This document shows, piece by piece, positions 7,604-15,730 of a DNA stretch of 64,000 bases (the first letter of the stretch is position 1; every line of letters begins with the position of its first letter). Made by a program: the position numbers and the translations under genes. Source of the DNA: Peribacillus alkalitolerans (GTDB lineage Bacteria > Bacillota > Bacilli > Bacillales > DSM-1321); contig NZ_JAAGVZ010000005.1 in NCBI RefSeq assembly GCF_010882125.1, positions 1-64,000 on the forward strand. Reading direction: 5' to 3'. The notes beneath the pieces are model-generated. The model did no database searches. It was not told the DNA's origin and saw only the letters and a list, made by a program, of their open reading frames with translations.

Positions 7604-7903
7604 CTATTCTCTTTTACCTTCCCAAGCAGACATGCCTCCTAGGATATCGATCGTCTTAAAGCCTTGAGACTCCAAAAATTCTTGAGCTCTAGCACTCCTT
7701 CCACCTGCATGGCAAATGATATGATATTCTTTATCTTTGTCTAGCTCTTGTAATTTGGACTCTAATACACTTAAAGGAACATTGATTGCACCAGGAATTT
7801 TCCCGTCACTTTCCACTTCACCTATTTCACGCACATCCAATAAAGTCAAATCCTCATTATTGTCCAATTTCTCCATTACTTCTGTAGTAGTCATCTTTTT
7901 CAT
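7604..7903 (-). CDS. Single-domain rhodanese (sulfurtransferase)
   Basis: 99 residues forming one rhodanese domain: LLDVREIGEVESDGKIPGAINVPL, then the active loop CHAGGRS with catalytic Cys64, and GFKTIDILGGMSAWEG. The length is that of the stand-alone GlpE/PspE type. It is cytoplasmic and carries persulfide sulfur to an unknown acceptor. A good RBS (AGGAGG) precedes the ATG. The 89-residue hypothetical gene ends 13 bp upstream, so the two are probably co-transcribed. Confidence 0.93.
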   Translation of the reverse strand: MKKMTTTEVMEKLDNNEDLTLLDVREIGEVESDGKIPGAINVPLSVLESKLQELDKDKEYHIICHAGGRSARAQEFLESQGFKTIDILGGMSAWEGKRE

Positions 7904-7916
7904 ATCTTTATTCCTC

Positions 7917-8186
7917 CTAAAGGTTCTTCATAATGTTTAAGTATTGTTGTAGCAAAGCTGATTTTTCATTTTCATGCAAAGTTGATTCGATTAGTCTCGC
8001 TATGCTCATATAAAATTTTTCATACTTTGACTTACGAATTCTTGGATGCGAATTCTCATCTAGCAATTCTCTTTTAATCAGTTCATGCAATACACCTGAT
8101 GGATCTTCACCATCCGTAATATTGCGATTATTCCATATTTGTTGATAACATTTCAATAGCTCATTATGAGAAATTTCCGTATCCAT
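7917..8186 (-). CDS. Small hypothetical protein upstream of rhodanese
   Basis: 89 residues, acidic/basic mixed and predicted mostly helical (NELLKCYQQIWNNRNITD ... FYMSIARLIESTL ... ALLQQYLNIMKNL). No signal peptide or membrane segment is present, and I recognise no family. It sits 13 bp before the rhodanese gene in the same direction. The start at 8186 has a weak GGGAATTTT-type leader, so the exact start is less certain. Confidence 0.6.
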   Translation of the reverse strand: MDTEISHNELLKCYQQIWNNRNITDGEDPSGVLHELIKRELLDENSHPRIRKSKYEKFYMSIARLIESTLHENEKSALLQQYLNIMKNL

Positions 8187-8291
8187 ACAAAATTCCCACT
8201 TTCTCTATGGTTTCCCTATTCATGTTACATAGTTTTTGTCCTAAATACAAAAAATAACATCGACAAAATTATTTCAGAAAGGATGTACACC

Positions 8292-8534
8292 ATGACATCT
8301 CCATATCGTTGTCCAAATTGTAAAACAAATAAAAGTAGATTTAATTTAATTGAACAGGTTGTGACACCAGTTAAAATGGATCCTCAAACAGGAACAATCG
8401 TAGAACAGTATGAAAACAATGCTTTAGAACCTTTCCATATGCCGTATCGAGGTCCAGAATATCGAGTTCAATGCGCTGCATGTGGCTTGGTTGAAGACGA
8501 AAAAACATTTGCAGCTTATGGTGGGTTGAATTAG
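8292..8534 (+). CDS. Small zinc-ribbon protein
   Basis: 80 residues from the ATG at 8292, with AAAGGA 9 bases upstream; longer upstream readings lack an RBS. Two CxxC knuckles (YRCPNCKTN near the N-terminus and VQCAACGLVEDEKTF near the C-terminus) form a zinc ribbon around a 45-residue middle part. No enzyme motif is seen. The role is unknown, possibly nucleic-acid binding. It is monocistronic and ends at a shared terminator facing the 8619 gene. Confidence 0.8.
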   Translation: MTSPYRCPNCKTNKSRFNLIEQVVTPVKMDPQTGTIVEQYENNALEPFHMPYRGPEYRVQCAACGLVEDEKTFAAYGGLN

Positions 8535-8570
8535 CAAGGCTAAAAGTCTCTGTTTTAAGCTTTAATCACG

Positions 8571-8612
8571 AAAAAATCTATCTTATTCATGTAAAAATAA
8601 GATAGATTTTTT
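8571..8612. terminator. Bidirectional terminator between convergent genes
   Basis: AAAAATCTATCTTAT and ATAAGATAGATTTTT form a 15-bp perfect stem with A/T runs on both sides, between the stops at 8534 (+) and 8619 (-). Confidence 0.85.
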
Positions 8613-8618
8613 TATTGG

Positions 8619-9446
8619 TTATTTTATTTTTTTGAAAAATTTCTTCGAGTCCACTTTCCAGCTTTCTAGAGGTGAAGTTCTCACCAGGAAAATATTCATG
8701 GAAACCCTTTTTTCTCCGTTATCAGTCAACACACTTAAAGTAACAGGAATATTAACTCCTCCCCGAAGAGGATTTTTGTCAGAATCGATATGCAGTTCCT
8801 GTAATCTAATGGCCTTTATATCATAAAATTGTTTATCATTCATTTCAGTAATTTTTTGAAGACTCATGTAATTAAACAGTTTTAAATCCTGTTGTTCCAA
8901 AGAAGCAATGTAGGCTTTTACTGTTTCGGATGGAGTAAGGCCAGTCAAATATTCATCCAACTTCCCTGCAGCTTTTAAGGTCATTAATAGATGAGAAAGA
9001 TCCATTTTATTTGAGCTATGCGTAATACTTCCGAAAAAATGAATACAAAAATGACCAGGAAAGTTATTTGGCAATGCACCGGCGCCATGAGGCATACCAT
9101 GCATGGAAGCTGCTAGCAATCGATCTTCATCCAATATCAATATTGCCCTCCTCTTCCAGCTCCACTTTCCGTTAAAGATACTTTTCATTATTTTCGTATC
9201 TTCGGTTGTTAACGGTTGCACATCCGCATGATACATTCCGGCCCGCCGTTGAACTTTGAATGATTTTTTTGTTTCTACATCAATAACAGTAAAAGAAGCA
9301 TACTTTGGCAGAATAAGATTCACTTCGTTCCAAGGCAACATCTCCACTTGAAATGAAATCGGCGAATCAGGATCCTTCTCAACTTCTGCATGAGTCTGAG
9401 AAGATTGACTTAGAGCAAGGAAAAATAATAAAAGGATTTTTTTCAT
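8619..9446 (-). CDS. Secreted protein of unknown function with an HFCIHF motif
   Basis: 275 residues from the ATG at 9446 (AAAGGGGTG upstream; the ATG 7 codons earlier is less well placed). A signal peptide (MKKILLLFFLALSQSSQTHA) is followed by a domain with DVETKKSFKVQRRAGMYHADVQPL and a conserved-looking HGAGALPNNFPGHFCIHFFGS (residues split about 120-150), then helical and beta segments. The His/Cys cluster is reminiscent of catalytic loops of wall-modifying enzymes, but it is not the standard L,D-transpeptidase motif. I do not recognise the family and assign no function. Confidence 0.75.
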   Translation of the reverse strand: MKKILLLFFLALSQSSQTHAEVEKDPDSPISFQVEMLPWNEVNLILPKYASFTVIDVETKKSFKVQRRAGMYHADVQPLTTEDTKIMKSIFNGKWSWKRRAILILDEDRLLAASMHGMPHGAGALPNNFPGHFCIHFFGSITHSSNKMDLSHLLMTLKAAGKLDEYLTGLTPSETVKAYIASLEQQDLKLFNYMSLQKITEMNDKQFYDIKAIRLQELHIDSDKNPLRGGVNIPVTLSVLTDNGEKRVSMNIFLVRTSPLESWKVDSKKFFKKIK

Positions 9447-9537
9447 ATTCAGACACCCCTTTTTCATCCTTATTATTTTTCATGATTTAACACCGATTAT
9501 TCCATTTGAAAATTCGTAATGATGACCAAAAATGGAA

Positions 9538-9570
9538 AAAAAAAGAGCCCATGAAATTCTCCATGGGCTC
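9538..9570 (-). terminator. Terminator after the MFS transporter gene
   Basis: On the minus strand GAGCCCATG-GAGAATTT-CATGGGCTC is followed by eight T. Confidence 0.88.
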
Positions 9571-9598
9571 TCTATCCAGATGATTTATTAAATATAAA

Positions 9599-11209
9599 TT
9601 AACTATTTACAACTTCTTTCTTTTCTTCAATTTCTCGGTTTTTATCTTTTGATTGTGACTGCCTTAAAGGAATTTCCTTCAGCAGGAAAGTGAGCAGGAA
9701 TCCACTAAATACGACAAGCGATCCAACTAAGAAAACATCCGTGATGGCGTCAGTCATAGCTTTTCTTACCATTTCAATCATACCATCGAATACTGAAAGC
9801 ATCTCAGATGGAACATTACTTCTGATTTCAGCTAATTTTTCATGACTGATAAGCAGTTGTGGATTCTGAATTTTTGTCAACAGTTCTGACATTCCATTCG
9901 ACCCAACCTCACCCTGAGATGCTTGGGCAGATTCTGTAATTTTGTCAGTCATTTTATTGTTCATTAATGTTCCCATTAAACCAACACCAACTGTTCCACC
10001 TATCTGTCTGAATAATTGAACGGAGGATGTTGCGACCCCTAACAATTTTTGATCGATTGCGTTTTGTACGGTCAATGTAAATACAGGCATACTTAACCCG
10101 AGACCAAAACCGACAATAATATTGTACAAAGTTGCAATTGTAAGGGTGGTTTCGTGCCCCATCAACGACTGCAGATACATCCCAGAGGACATAATCAGAA
10201 GCCCTAATAGTGCATTTCTTTTATACTTACCGGTTTTAGTAATCATTTGGCCTGATATAGTACTAGCTACTACCATGCTAATCGTCATTGGCATCATGAT
10301 AAATCCTGATTTCGTTGCAGATGTCCCAATTACTCCTTGAATGAAAAAGGGCATATACATAATTGCACCGAACATACCAAACCCTAGGATAAATCCGATG
10401 ATGTTGGATAGGGTGAATATTTCATTTTTAAAAAGTCCAAGTGGCAAAACTGGGCTTTTCGCTCTCTTCTCTACAAAAATAAATAAAGAAAGTGCAATTA
10501 AAGTCCCTATTAAAAGACTGAGGATGGGCATTGAAATCCAATCATAATCTTTTCCACCCCAAGTAAAGGCAAGTAGCAAAGGAACAATGGTTAAGGTGAT
10601 CATTATTGAACCCAAGAAATCAATTGGTTCCTTTTGTTTTGCTTCAACTTTTGGAAAAAGGACCATGATCATAAAAAATGCTATCAATCCTACCGGTAAG
10701 AATACCCAGAAGACCCAATGCCAATCTGAATTATCGACAATCCAACCGCCTAATGTCGGTCCAAAAACACTAGCTAAACCGAAAACTGATGTCATCAATC
10801 CTTGCCAACGCCCCCGTTCACGTGGTGAAAATAAATCACCAATTGCAGTAAAGGAAGTGGACATTATAAGTCCTGCACCTAAACCTTGGATTCCTCGAAA
10901 AATAATTAGCTGAATAATATCATTTGAAAGGCCTGATAAAAATGAACCCACAGTAAAGATACCTATTCCGACTAGAATGAACGGTTTTCTTCCATAGATA
11001 TCGGAAAGCTTTCCTACAAGTATCGCAGTTACACTAGATGTAAGCATATACATAGTGAAAACCCAGCTATAATATTCCATTCCACCTAATGTGGCTATTA
11101 TTTTGGGCAATGCCGTTCCAACAATGGTCTGATTAAGAGCTGCAAATAACATAGCAGACATAATGGCCAACATAATGGCAAGTTTTTTCTTATGTTCAAG
11201 ATGTTCCAC
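9599..11209 (-). CDS. DHA2-family MFS multidrug efflux transporter (EmrB/QacA type)
   Basis: 536 residues, about 14 membrane segments. The first TM has MLFAALNQTIVGTALPKI (the D/N-x-TIV..ALP motif of DHA2), motif A is GKLSDIYGRKPF, and motif C region is LGGWIVDN near 155-170. A periplasmic-type loop of about 90 residues lies before the last TM (430-500). These proteins export hydrophobic cations, dyes or drugs using the proton gradient. The gene lies 68 bp after a marR-type gene in the same direction, so it is probably that regulator's target. The C-tail is charged (SKDKNREIEEKKEV). Confidence 0.93.
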   Translation of the reverse strand: MEHLEHKKKLAIMLAIMSAMLFAALNQTIVGTALPKIIATLGGMEYYSWVFTMYMLTSSVTAILVGKLSDIYGRKPFILVGIGIFTVGSFLSGLSNDIIQLIIFRGIQGLGAGLIMSTSFTAIGDLFSPRERGRWQGLMTSVFGLASVFGPTLGGWIVDNSDWHWVFWVFLPVGLIAFFMIMVLFPKVEAKQKEPIDFLGSIMITLTIVPLLLAFTWGGKDYDWISMPILSLLIGTLIALSLFIFVEKRAKSPVLPLGLFKNEIFTLSNIIGFILGFGMFGAIMYMPFFIQGVIGTSATKSGFIMMPMTISMVVASTISGQMITKTGKYKRNALLGLLIMSSGMYLQSLMGHETTLTIATLYNIIVGFGLGLSMPVFTLTVQNAIDQKLLGVATSSVQLFRQIGGTVGVGLMGTLMNNKMTDKITESAQASQGEVGSNGMSELLTKIQNPQLLISHEKLAEIRSNVPSEMLSVFDGMIEMVRKAMTDAITDVFLVGSLVVFSGFLLTFLLKEIPLRQSQSKDKNREIEEKKEVVNS

Positions 11210-11277
11210 GATTTTCTCCCCTTTTATATTACGATATTTAAAAAATTAACTAAGTGAAGTATTAGTCATCAAAATAT

Positions 11278-11688
11278 CTACTCCAAACGCCTAAACAATT
11301 GAATGAATTGCTCAAGTTCTTCCTCAGTAAACTTATCAAATTTTGAACGTAGGAATTCTGACTTCTTTTTTTCCAGCTCTCCAGCTTTCATCTTTCCCTC
11401 TTCAGTAAGAGAAATCAATACTAACCTTCGATCTTGATCACTACGAAGTCTTATGATAAATCCTTTTTTAACAAGAGAATCCGTTACACTTGTAATATGG
11501 CTTGCAGATACATTTAGATATTTAGATATAGAAGAAGCTGGACTATTTCCGTTTAATAGAAGAAACCTTAATACTGAGAATTCATTTGCATTCAGTTGTG
11601 TTCCATATAGTTCATTTAAGTCAAAACGCATTTGCCTAAATACTTTTCGAAATAACTTTTCAAGTTGATAAATTTGATTTTCGTTCAA
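11278..11688 (-). CDS. MarR-family transcriptional regulator
   Basis: 136 residues with the MarR winged helix-turn-helix: FSVLRFLLLNGNSPASSISKYLNVSASHITSVTDSLVKKGFIIRLRSDQDRRLVLISLTEEG (the DRR wing is typical), framed by dimerisation helices. A perfect TTAAC-TTG-GTTAA palindrome lies 31 bp upstream of the start (11719-11731) and is a likely autoregulatory operator. It precedes the MFS efflux gene, a common repressor-pump arrangement. The inducing ligand is unknown. Confidence 0.94.
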   Translation of the reverse strand: MNENQIYQLEKLFRKVFRQMRFDLNELYGTQLNANEFSVLRFLLLNGNSPASSISKYLNVSASHITSVTDSLVKKGFIIRLRSDQDRRLVLISLTEEGKMKAGELEKKKSEFLRSKFDKFTEEELEQFIQLFRRLE

Positions 11689-11718
11689 TTTTAATTTCTT
11701 CCTTTACTTTATAAATAG

Positions 11719-11731
11719 TTAACTTGGTTAA
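11719..11731. promoter_or_regulatory. Candidate MarR operator
   Basis: TTAAC-TTG-GTTAA, a 5-bp perfect inverted repeat with a 3-bp centre, upstream of the marR-type gene. The size fits MarR-family operators. Binding is inferred. Confidence 0.5.
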
Positions 11732-11775
11732 TAAAATAATATTAGTTGGAATTGCCACATATGTCAAATGCCAAT

Positions 11776-11807
11776 AAAAAGGTATGGCTATGATAAAGCC
11801 ATACCTT
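11776..11807 (-). terminator. Terminator after the CobW-family gene
   Basis: On the minus strand AAAGGTATGGCT-TTATCAT-AGCCATACCTTTTTA, an 11-bp stem with T-run. Confidence 0.88.
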
Positions 11808-11815
11808 TGAAAATC

Positions 11816-12730
11816 TTATAGAGCAGTTTGTAAATCTTCAAGTTGTTTAATTATCATTACCCTATCCAATGATTCCCCAATAATTACAAGATTCAATGGC
11901 ATCTTCATTACTTCTGGTATGGACATGGGCATACCATATGAATATTGAAAAAGATGAGGGTACTGCGAATGGCTGAATGGAATATATCCTTTCATACGAT
12001 AGACTGTATCAGGTAGGCTCCTTAGCCAATTTTCAAATTTCTCATGTGAAATTACACCTTTGAAAGTATGAACAATGGTTTGTAATTGCAAATCTTTTTT
12101 TCCAGAGTTTCCTGAATAGTTCTTCTCGCCTAAAGTAACACCGTGGATAGCATTCAATCCTACCATTGAATGTTCTGTCATGATAAGTTTCGCACTAGAA
12201 TTAATGTGTTGAATCTCAAAACTAATCTGGCCAGCTTCCATTTCAGAAACTAAATCTTTTTTATTCAAAATTAATAAATCGGCATGCTGGATTTGTTCAA
12301 GCATTAAATGTCGGATTTGTGGTGAAAAACTGGCACGATCTTTCCATCTCAGCATATCTACAACAGTAATAATACCTTTGTACTGTAAACGAGTAGCAAA
12401 AAGAGGGGATAGTATCGCATCTAATACTTCAACGGGATGTGCAGCACCTGTTGTTTCTATGTATATGGCGTCTAAATCATGTGTAAGTATATCCTGTATT
12501 TGAGCTTCAAGCTTATCTTGAATAGTACAGCATATACATCCATCAAACATCTCCTTTAATGGAACCTGGTTGTCAAAGGCTTGGGAATCGACAGATACCT
12601 TCCCTAACTCATTAAGTAAAATGGCAATTTGACGTCCACTTTTTTTCTCATCACTCACAATTTTTTGTAACAACGTCGTTTTTCCGCTGCCCAAAAAACC
12701 ACCTAAAATATAAATTTCTGTTAATTTCAT
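11816..12730 (-). CDS. CobW/COG0523-family GTPase (metallochaperone)
   Basis: 304 residues from the ATG at 12730 (AAGGAG 6 bases upstream; the reading 13 codons longer has no RBS). Walker A GFLGSGKTTL (11-20), the family metal-binding CICC (Cys65, 67, 68), Walker B/switch AIYIETTGAAHPVEVLD, guanine-binding NKKD, and a C-terminal CobW_C-type domain with FKGVISHEKFENWLRSLPDTVYRMKGYI. These GTPases deliver metal ions, often zinc, to client proteins. It is monocistronic. No classical Zur box was found, although an ATTCC-AAT-GGAAT palindrome lies 40 bp upstream. Confidence 0.92.
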   Translation of the reverse strand: MKLTEIYILGGFLGSGKTTLLQKIVSDEKKSGRQIAILLNELGKVSVDSQAFDNQVPLKEMFDGCICCTIQDKLEAQIQDILTHDLDAIYIETTGAAHPVEVLDAILSPLFATRLQYKGIITVVDMLRWKDRASFSPQIRHLMLEQIQHADLLILNKKDLVSEMEAGQISFEIQHINSSAKLIMTEHSMVGLNAIHGVTLGEKNYSGNSGKKDLQLQTIVHTFKGVISHEKFENWLRSLPDTVYRMKGYIPFSHSQYPHLFQYSYGMPMSIPEVMKMPLNLVIIGESLDRVMIIKQLEDLQTAL

Positions 12731-12769
12731 GATAATCTCCTTGATACATATATAGGGGAATCGTATCAC

Positions 12770-12782
12770 ATTCCAATGGAAT
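12770..12782. promoter_or_regulatory. Palindrome upstream of the CobW gene
   Basis: ATTCC-AAT-GGAAT, a perfect 5-bp inverted repeat 40 bp before the start. It may be an operator but differs from the Bacillus Zur consensus. Nothing else coding is seen in 12731-12964. Confidence 0.35.
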
Positions 12783-12921
12783 TTGTATATTCATCTAACA
12801 GCATTTCAATGGCATCTTGGGTTTACCCACTATTAAAATATTTTCACCTTTCCCAGATTGTAGTCATATAAACTCATTTTCCCATCCTACTATTTTTAAA
12901 AAGTAAATGGATTATGTAATC

Positions 12922-12930
12922 TGATATAAT
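12922..12930 (+). promoter_or_regulatory. Extended -10 sigma-A promoter of the PAS-STAS gene
   Basis: TGATATAAT is a perfect extended -10 (TGn TATAAT) 34 bp before the start at 12965. No strong -35 is visible, which is tolerated by extended -10 promoters. Confidence 0.6.
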
Positions 12931-12964
12931 AAGGTATATTTAACGGAAAAGGAGCCCTGAGAAA

Positions 12965-13744
12965 ATGTCTATTGGAAATTTACCAAACAATCTTTTATTA
13001 GAAAACGTTTTGGAAGTAATAGATGAATCCATTCTTGTGGCTGACCTTGAATTTCGTCTCGTTTGGATGAACAGTACTGCTATCCAGACTCTTGGCCCCC
13101 TCATGAAGCTGTTTGGAATAAAAGACGGTGAAAACATACTCGGTAAGCACATGGATTTTTTCCATAAAAACCCCCACCATCAACATCGAATCATGGAATC
13201 GCTTTCCCATAGCCACCGTACTCGTATTTCCATAAAGGATCAATATTATGCAGAAACGGTCATCACACCTATTTTTGATCCTCAAAAAATAAAACAAGGT
13301 TACTTAATGATGCTTGTAGATGTCACCGAAAAGGCACAAGAGGAAAAAGAAAGAGAAAAAATGATAGACCTCCTATCGACACCTATCATGAAGCTCTGGG
13401 ATTATGTATTGGCCGCTCCTATTGTCGGCATATTAAACGATGATAGAGCAGAGAGACTGACTCATACAGTCCTGCAAAACTGTGTAAAGGAACGTGCTGA
13501 ATTTTTTCTCCTAGATGTCTCTTCATTGAATGAAATTGATACAAATACAGGGCATTATATAAATAAAATCTGTCAAACATTACGGCTTATTGGAACAAAA
13601 TGCTACATTGTTGGAGTTTCCCCTCAATTAGCTCAATCCATCTCAAACCATCATTACCAATGGAAAACCTTCTCTCACGTTCAAAATGCACTTATAGAAG
13701 TACTACCCTTCAGTGATAAAATTATAGAAGAACAAAATACTTAG
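12965..13744 (+). CDS. PAS-STAS protein, RsbR-like stressosome component
   Basis: 259 residues. An N-terminal PAS domain (about 12-120: VIDESILVADLEFRLVWMNSTAIQTLG ... LMMLVDVTEKAQEEKER) joins a STAS domain (about 130-245) with STPIMKLWDYVLAAPIVGILND, LLDVSSLNEIDTNTGHYI and LIGTKCYIVGVSPQLAQSI. This is the layout of RsbR-type proteins that act in sigma-B signalling. The N-domain is PAS rather than the globin-like domain of B. subtilis RsbR, and it lacks the LOV cysteine motif of YtvA. No rsbS or rsbT lies nearby, so a stressosome role is inference. Confidence 0.85.
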   Translation: MSIGNLPNNLLLENVLEVIDESILVADLEFRLVWMNSTAIQTLGPLMKLFGIKDGENILGKHMDFFHKNPHHQHRIMESLSHSHRTRISIKDQYYAETVITPIFDPQKIKQGYLMMLVDVTEKAQEEKEREKMIDLLSTPIMKLWDYVLAAPIVGILNDDRAERLTHTVLQNCVKERAEFFLLDVSSLNEIDTNTGHYINKICQTLRLIGTKCYIVGVSPQLAQSISNHHYQWKTFSHVQNALIEVLPFSDKIIEEQNT

Positions 13745-13845
13745 GCCAGGTTTAACAAAACTTGGCTTTTTCTCATTTCGTTGTCTCTCATTCAGTATTA
13801 GTTGACTATAATAATAAAAAAGATTATTAGGAAGGAAGGAGGAGC

Positions 13846-14565
13846 ATGCTCTTTTCCAATATTTATCCTGTCGTGTTAAAAAAGTTTTTACTGGATCCCT
13901 CAAAGGAAAATCTCCGAGAAGTATTATTACATAATACAGGAGAAACGGACTTTCTGGATTTCAAAACAAAATGGATTGAGCTAACAAAGCTAGCAAAACA
14001 TATACTGGCCATCGCAAACTCTGGTGGGGGTTGTATTATAGTCGGTGTCAGTCAATCATCAAAGGGTACGGTCCAACTGGATGGTTTATCAAACCAAGAT
14101 TTCTTAGACAAAGCGGATATAGACAATAAGCTTCAGAACCTACTCCCTAAATACCTCAAATACCGAACCGAAGACTATCAATTTTCCAAACGGACACACG
14201 CATTACTTCAAGAAAAAAGGTTCCAAGTCCTATTTATTGACTATGACCCAAAATATGTACCTTACACCTCCATTGTCCAACAAGGTGAACTACGATATGG
14301 GGCCATCTATGTTAGACAAGGAACTAAATCCATCGAAGCCTCCAATGATAAACTGGTTGAAATCATACTGAGAAAAGTCCAATCCGGCGGATCGAATACA
14401 AATGAGGTTTTACTACAAGACCACCTAAAGCAATTAAAAATATTATATGACGAATTAAATATACACAGTGAAGCGGAATACCGATCTTTTCTTAAAGAAA
14501 TGATCGAGGAGAAAAAGAGAGTGATTAAGAAGGAATTGAGTTTGGAGGATGGGATGGAGTTATAG
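13846..14565 (+). CDS. AlbA_2 (Schlafen-type) domain protein
   Basis: 239 residues. After an N-terminal helix, an AlbA_2 domain spans about 30-180: ETDFLDFKTKWIELTKLAKHILAIANSGGGCIIVGVSQ, the usual E-x-LDFK and ANS-GGG-I-x-x-GV signatures, ending GAIYVRQGTKSIEAS. The C-terminal 55 residues are helical and charged. AlbA_2 proteins bind nucleic acid or act as regulators or nucleases; some are linked to defence. The start follows AGGAAGGAGGAGC. The gene converges on a NERD-domain gene whose stop is 5 bp away. Confidence 0.85.
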   Translation: MLFSNIYPVVLKKFLLDPSKENLREVLLHNTGETDFLDFKTKWIELTKLAKHILAIANSGGGCIIVGVSQSSKGTVQLDGLSNQDFLDKADIDNKLQNLLPKYLKYRTEDYQFSKRTHALLQEKRFQVLFIDYDPKYVPYTSIVQQGELRYGAIYVRQGTKSIEASNDKLVEIILRKVQSGGSNTNEVLLQDHLKQLKILYDELNIHSEAEYRSFLKEMIEEKKRVIKKELSLEDGMEL

Positions 14566-14570
14566 CTTGG

Positions 14571-15539
14571 TCAACTTTTTTCAAGCTGATAACGCCTATC
14601 CTTGAATTTCCCTGTAAAAGGGAAATTAAGTTTCTTTAACCATCGGTAACAGACTGAGTCAGATTCGAGCAAAAAATATGTTTTCAGTTGTCCACTTGAG
14701 ATTTGGGAATTAAATAGTAGTTTATAATCATGGAGAGCCTGTACATGGGCATCTTTAGAGATATGTAAGCATTTTGGGCAATACCATTTCATATAAATAC
14801 TCTTCATGGGACTATCTTTACATTCAGGACAGAGAACCCCATTGATTAGATCTACAGTTTGCAATTGAAATTGAGATAAAACATCCACATTTCCAGGAAT
14901 ATGGTTTGAAACTAAATGATCTGTTAATCGGATAAGATCTTTGGTGGTTAATACTTCCCTTTTATATGTATCCTCGAAAGCCTTGATCCTCTCAGGCAAA
15001 GTAGCACTTCGAATCACCTTATTAAAGTATCCATCAGTGTCATAAATACTTTTAAGAATTGCTGAAGGATTGGTCATTACAACCAAGGTCTCAATTGGGA
15101 TATAAGGCAAATTGATATTCTTAAGTTGTTCTCTCAAAAAAATTTCCTGCCTATTAATTTGAATGATTGGATCAGGCAATACCTCTTCCTTGCCATAATA
15201 TTTGCGTATGACTTGTTTGAACTTTGAATCGAATATTAATTCACCGGAAATGTTTTTCAATTCTAAATTGAGGAAATGAGTTTTGGAGAGTATGAGGACA
15301 TCGATTTGGAAGTAGGTTGAATTGGATTTGAGACGAAGGTCGTTAATAATATGAAAGTCTTTACTGTCAATAAGTCGATAAAGATAGTAATCGATTGATT
15401 GTTCACCTCTGTAACCTGATAGTCGTTTCGCTAGTTCAGCTTCGATTACCCTGCGTTTTACGTGGTCTTTAGGCAACCTCCTTAGTAATGATTCCAACTT
15501 TTGAATAGGAATAGGTAATGTCCGTTCTTTTTTTATCAA
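14571..15539 (-). CDS. NERD-domain protein with C-terminal zinc ribbon
   Basis: 322 residues. A NERD (nuclease-related) domain at about 38-150 shows GYRGEQSIDYYLYRLI, YFQIDVLILSKTHFLNLELKNISGEL (the D...E-K core of the PD-(D/E)XK-like fold), and then helices. A CPECKD ... WYCPKCLH zinc ribbon sits near 240-262, followed by a C-terminal basic segment. NERD proteins are predicted nucleases or DNA-processing factors. It is convergent with the AlbA_2 gene, and the pair lies next to a large non-coding repeat array. The AAAGGAGAAATGCC leader supports the start. Confidence 0.85.
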   Translation of the reverse strand: MIKKERTLPIPIQKLESLLRRLPKDHVKRRVIEAELAKRLSGYRGEQSIDYYLYRLIDSKDFHIINDLRLKSNSTYFQIDVLILSKTHFLNLELKNISGELIFDSKFKQVIRKYYGKEEVLPDPIIQINRQEIFLREQLKNINLPYIPIETLVVMTNPSAILKSIYDTDGYFNKVIRSATLPERIKAFEDTYKREVLTTKDLIRLTDHLVSNHIPGNVDVLSQFQLQTVDLINGVLCPECKDSPMKSIYMKWYCPKCLHISKDAHVQALHDYKLLFNSQISSGQLKTYFLLESDSVCYRWLKKLNFPFTGKFKDRRYQLEKS

Positions 15540-15730
15540 ATGGCATTTCTCCTTTCTTGAATAATAATTTCTATTTCGAGATTTTGATTTCCTGCTGGAT
15601 TATTTATTTTGAGGGGGATTTTAATAATTAGTAGCGGGTTTCGACGTGTTCCATAGATTGAGCTATCTATAGATAGTCCTTTTAATTTCTGGTAGTAAGT
15701 TCAATGTCACCTTAAAAATAATAACCAATA

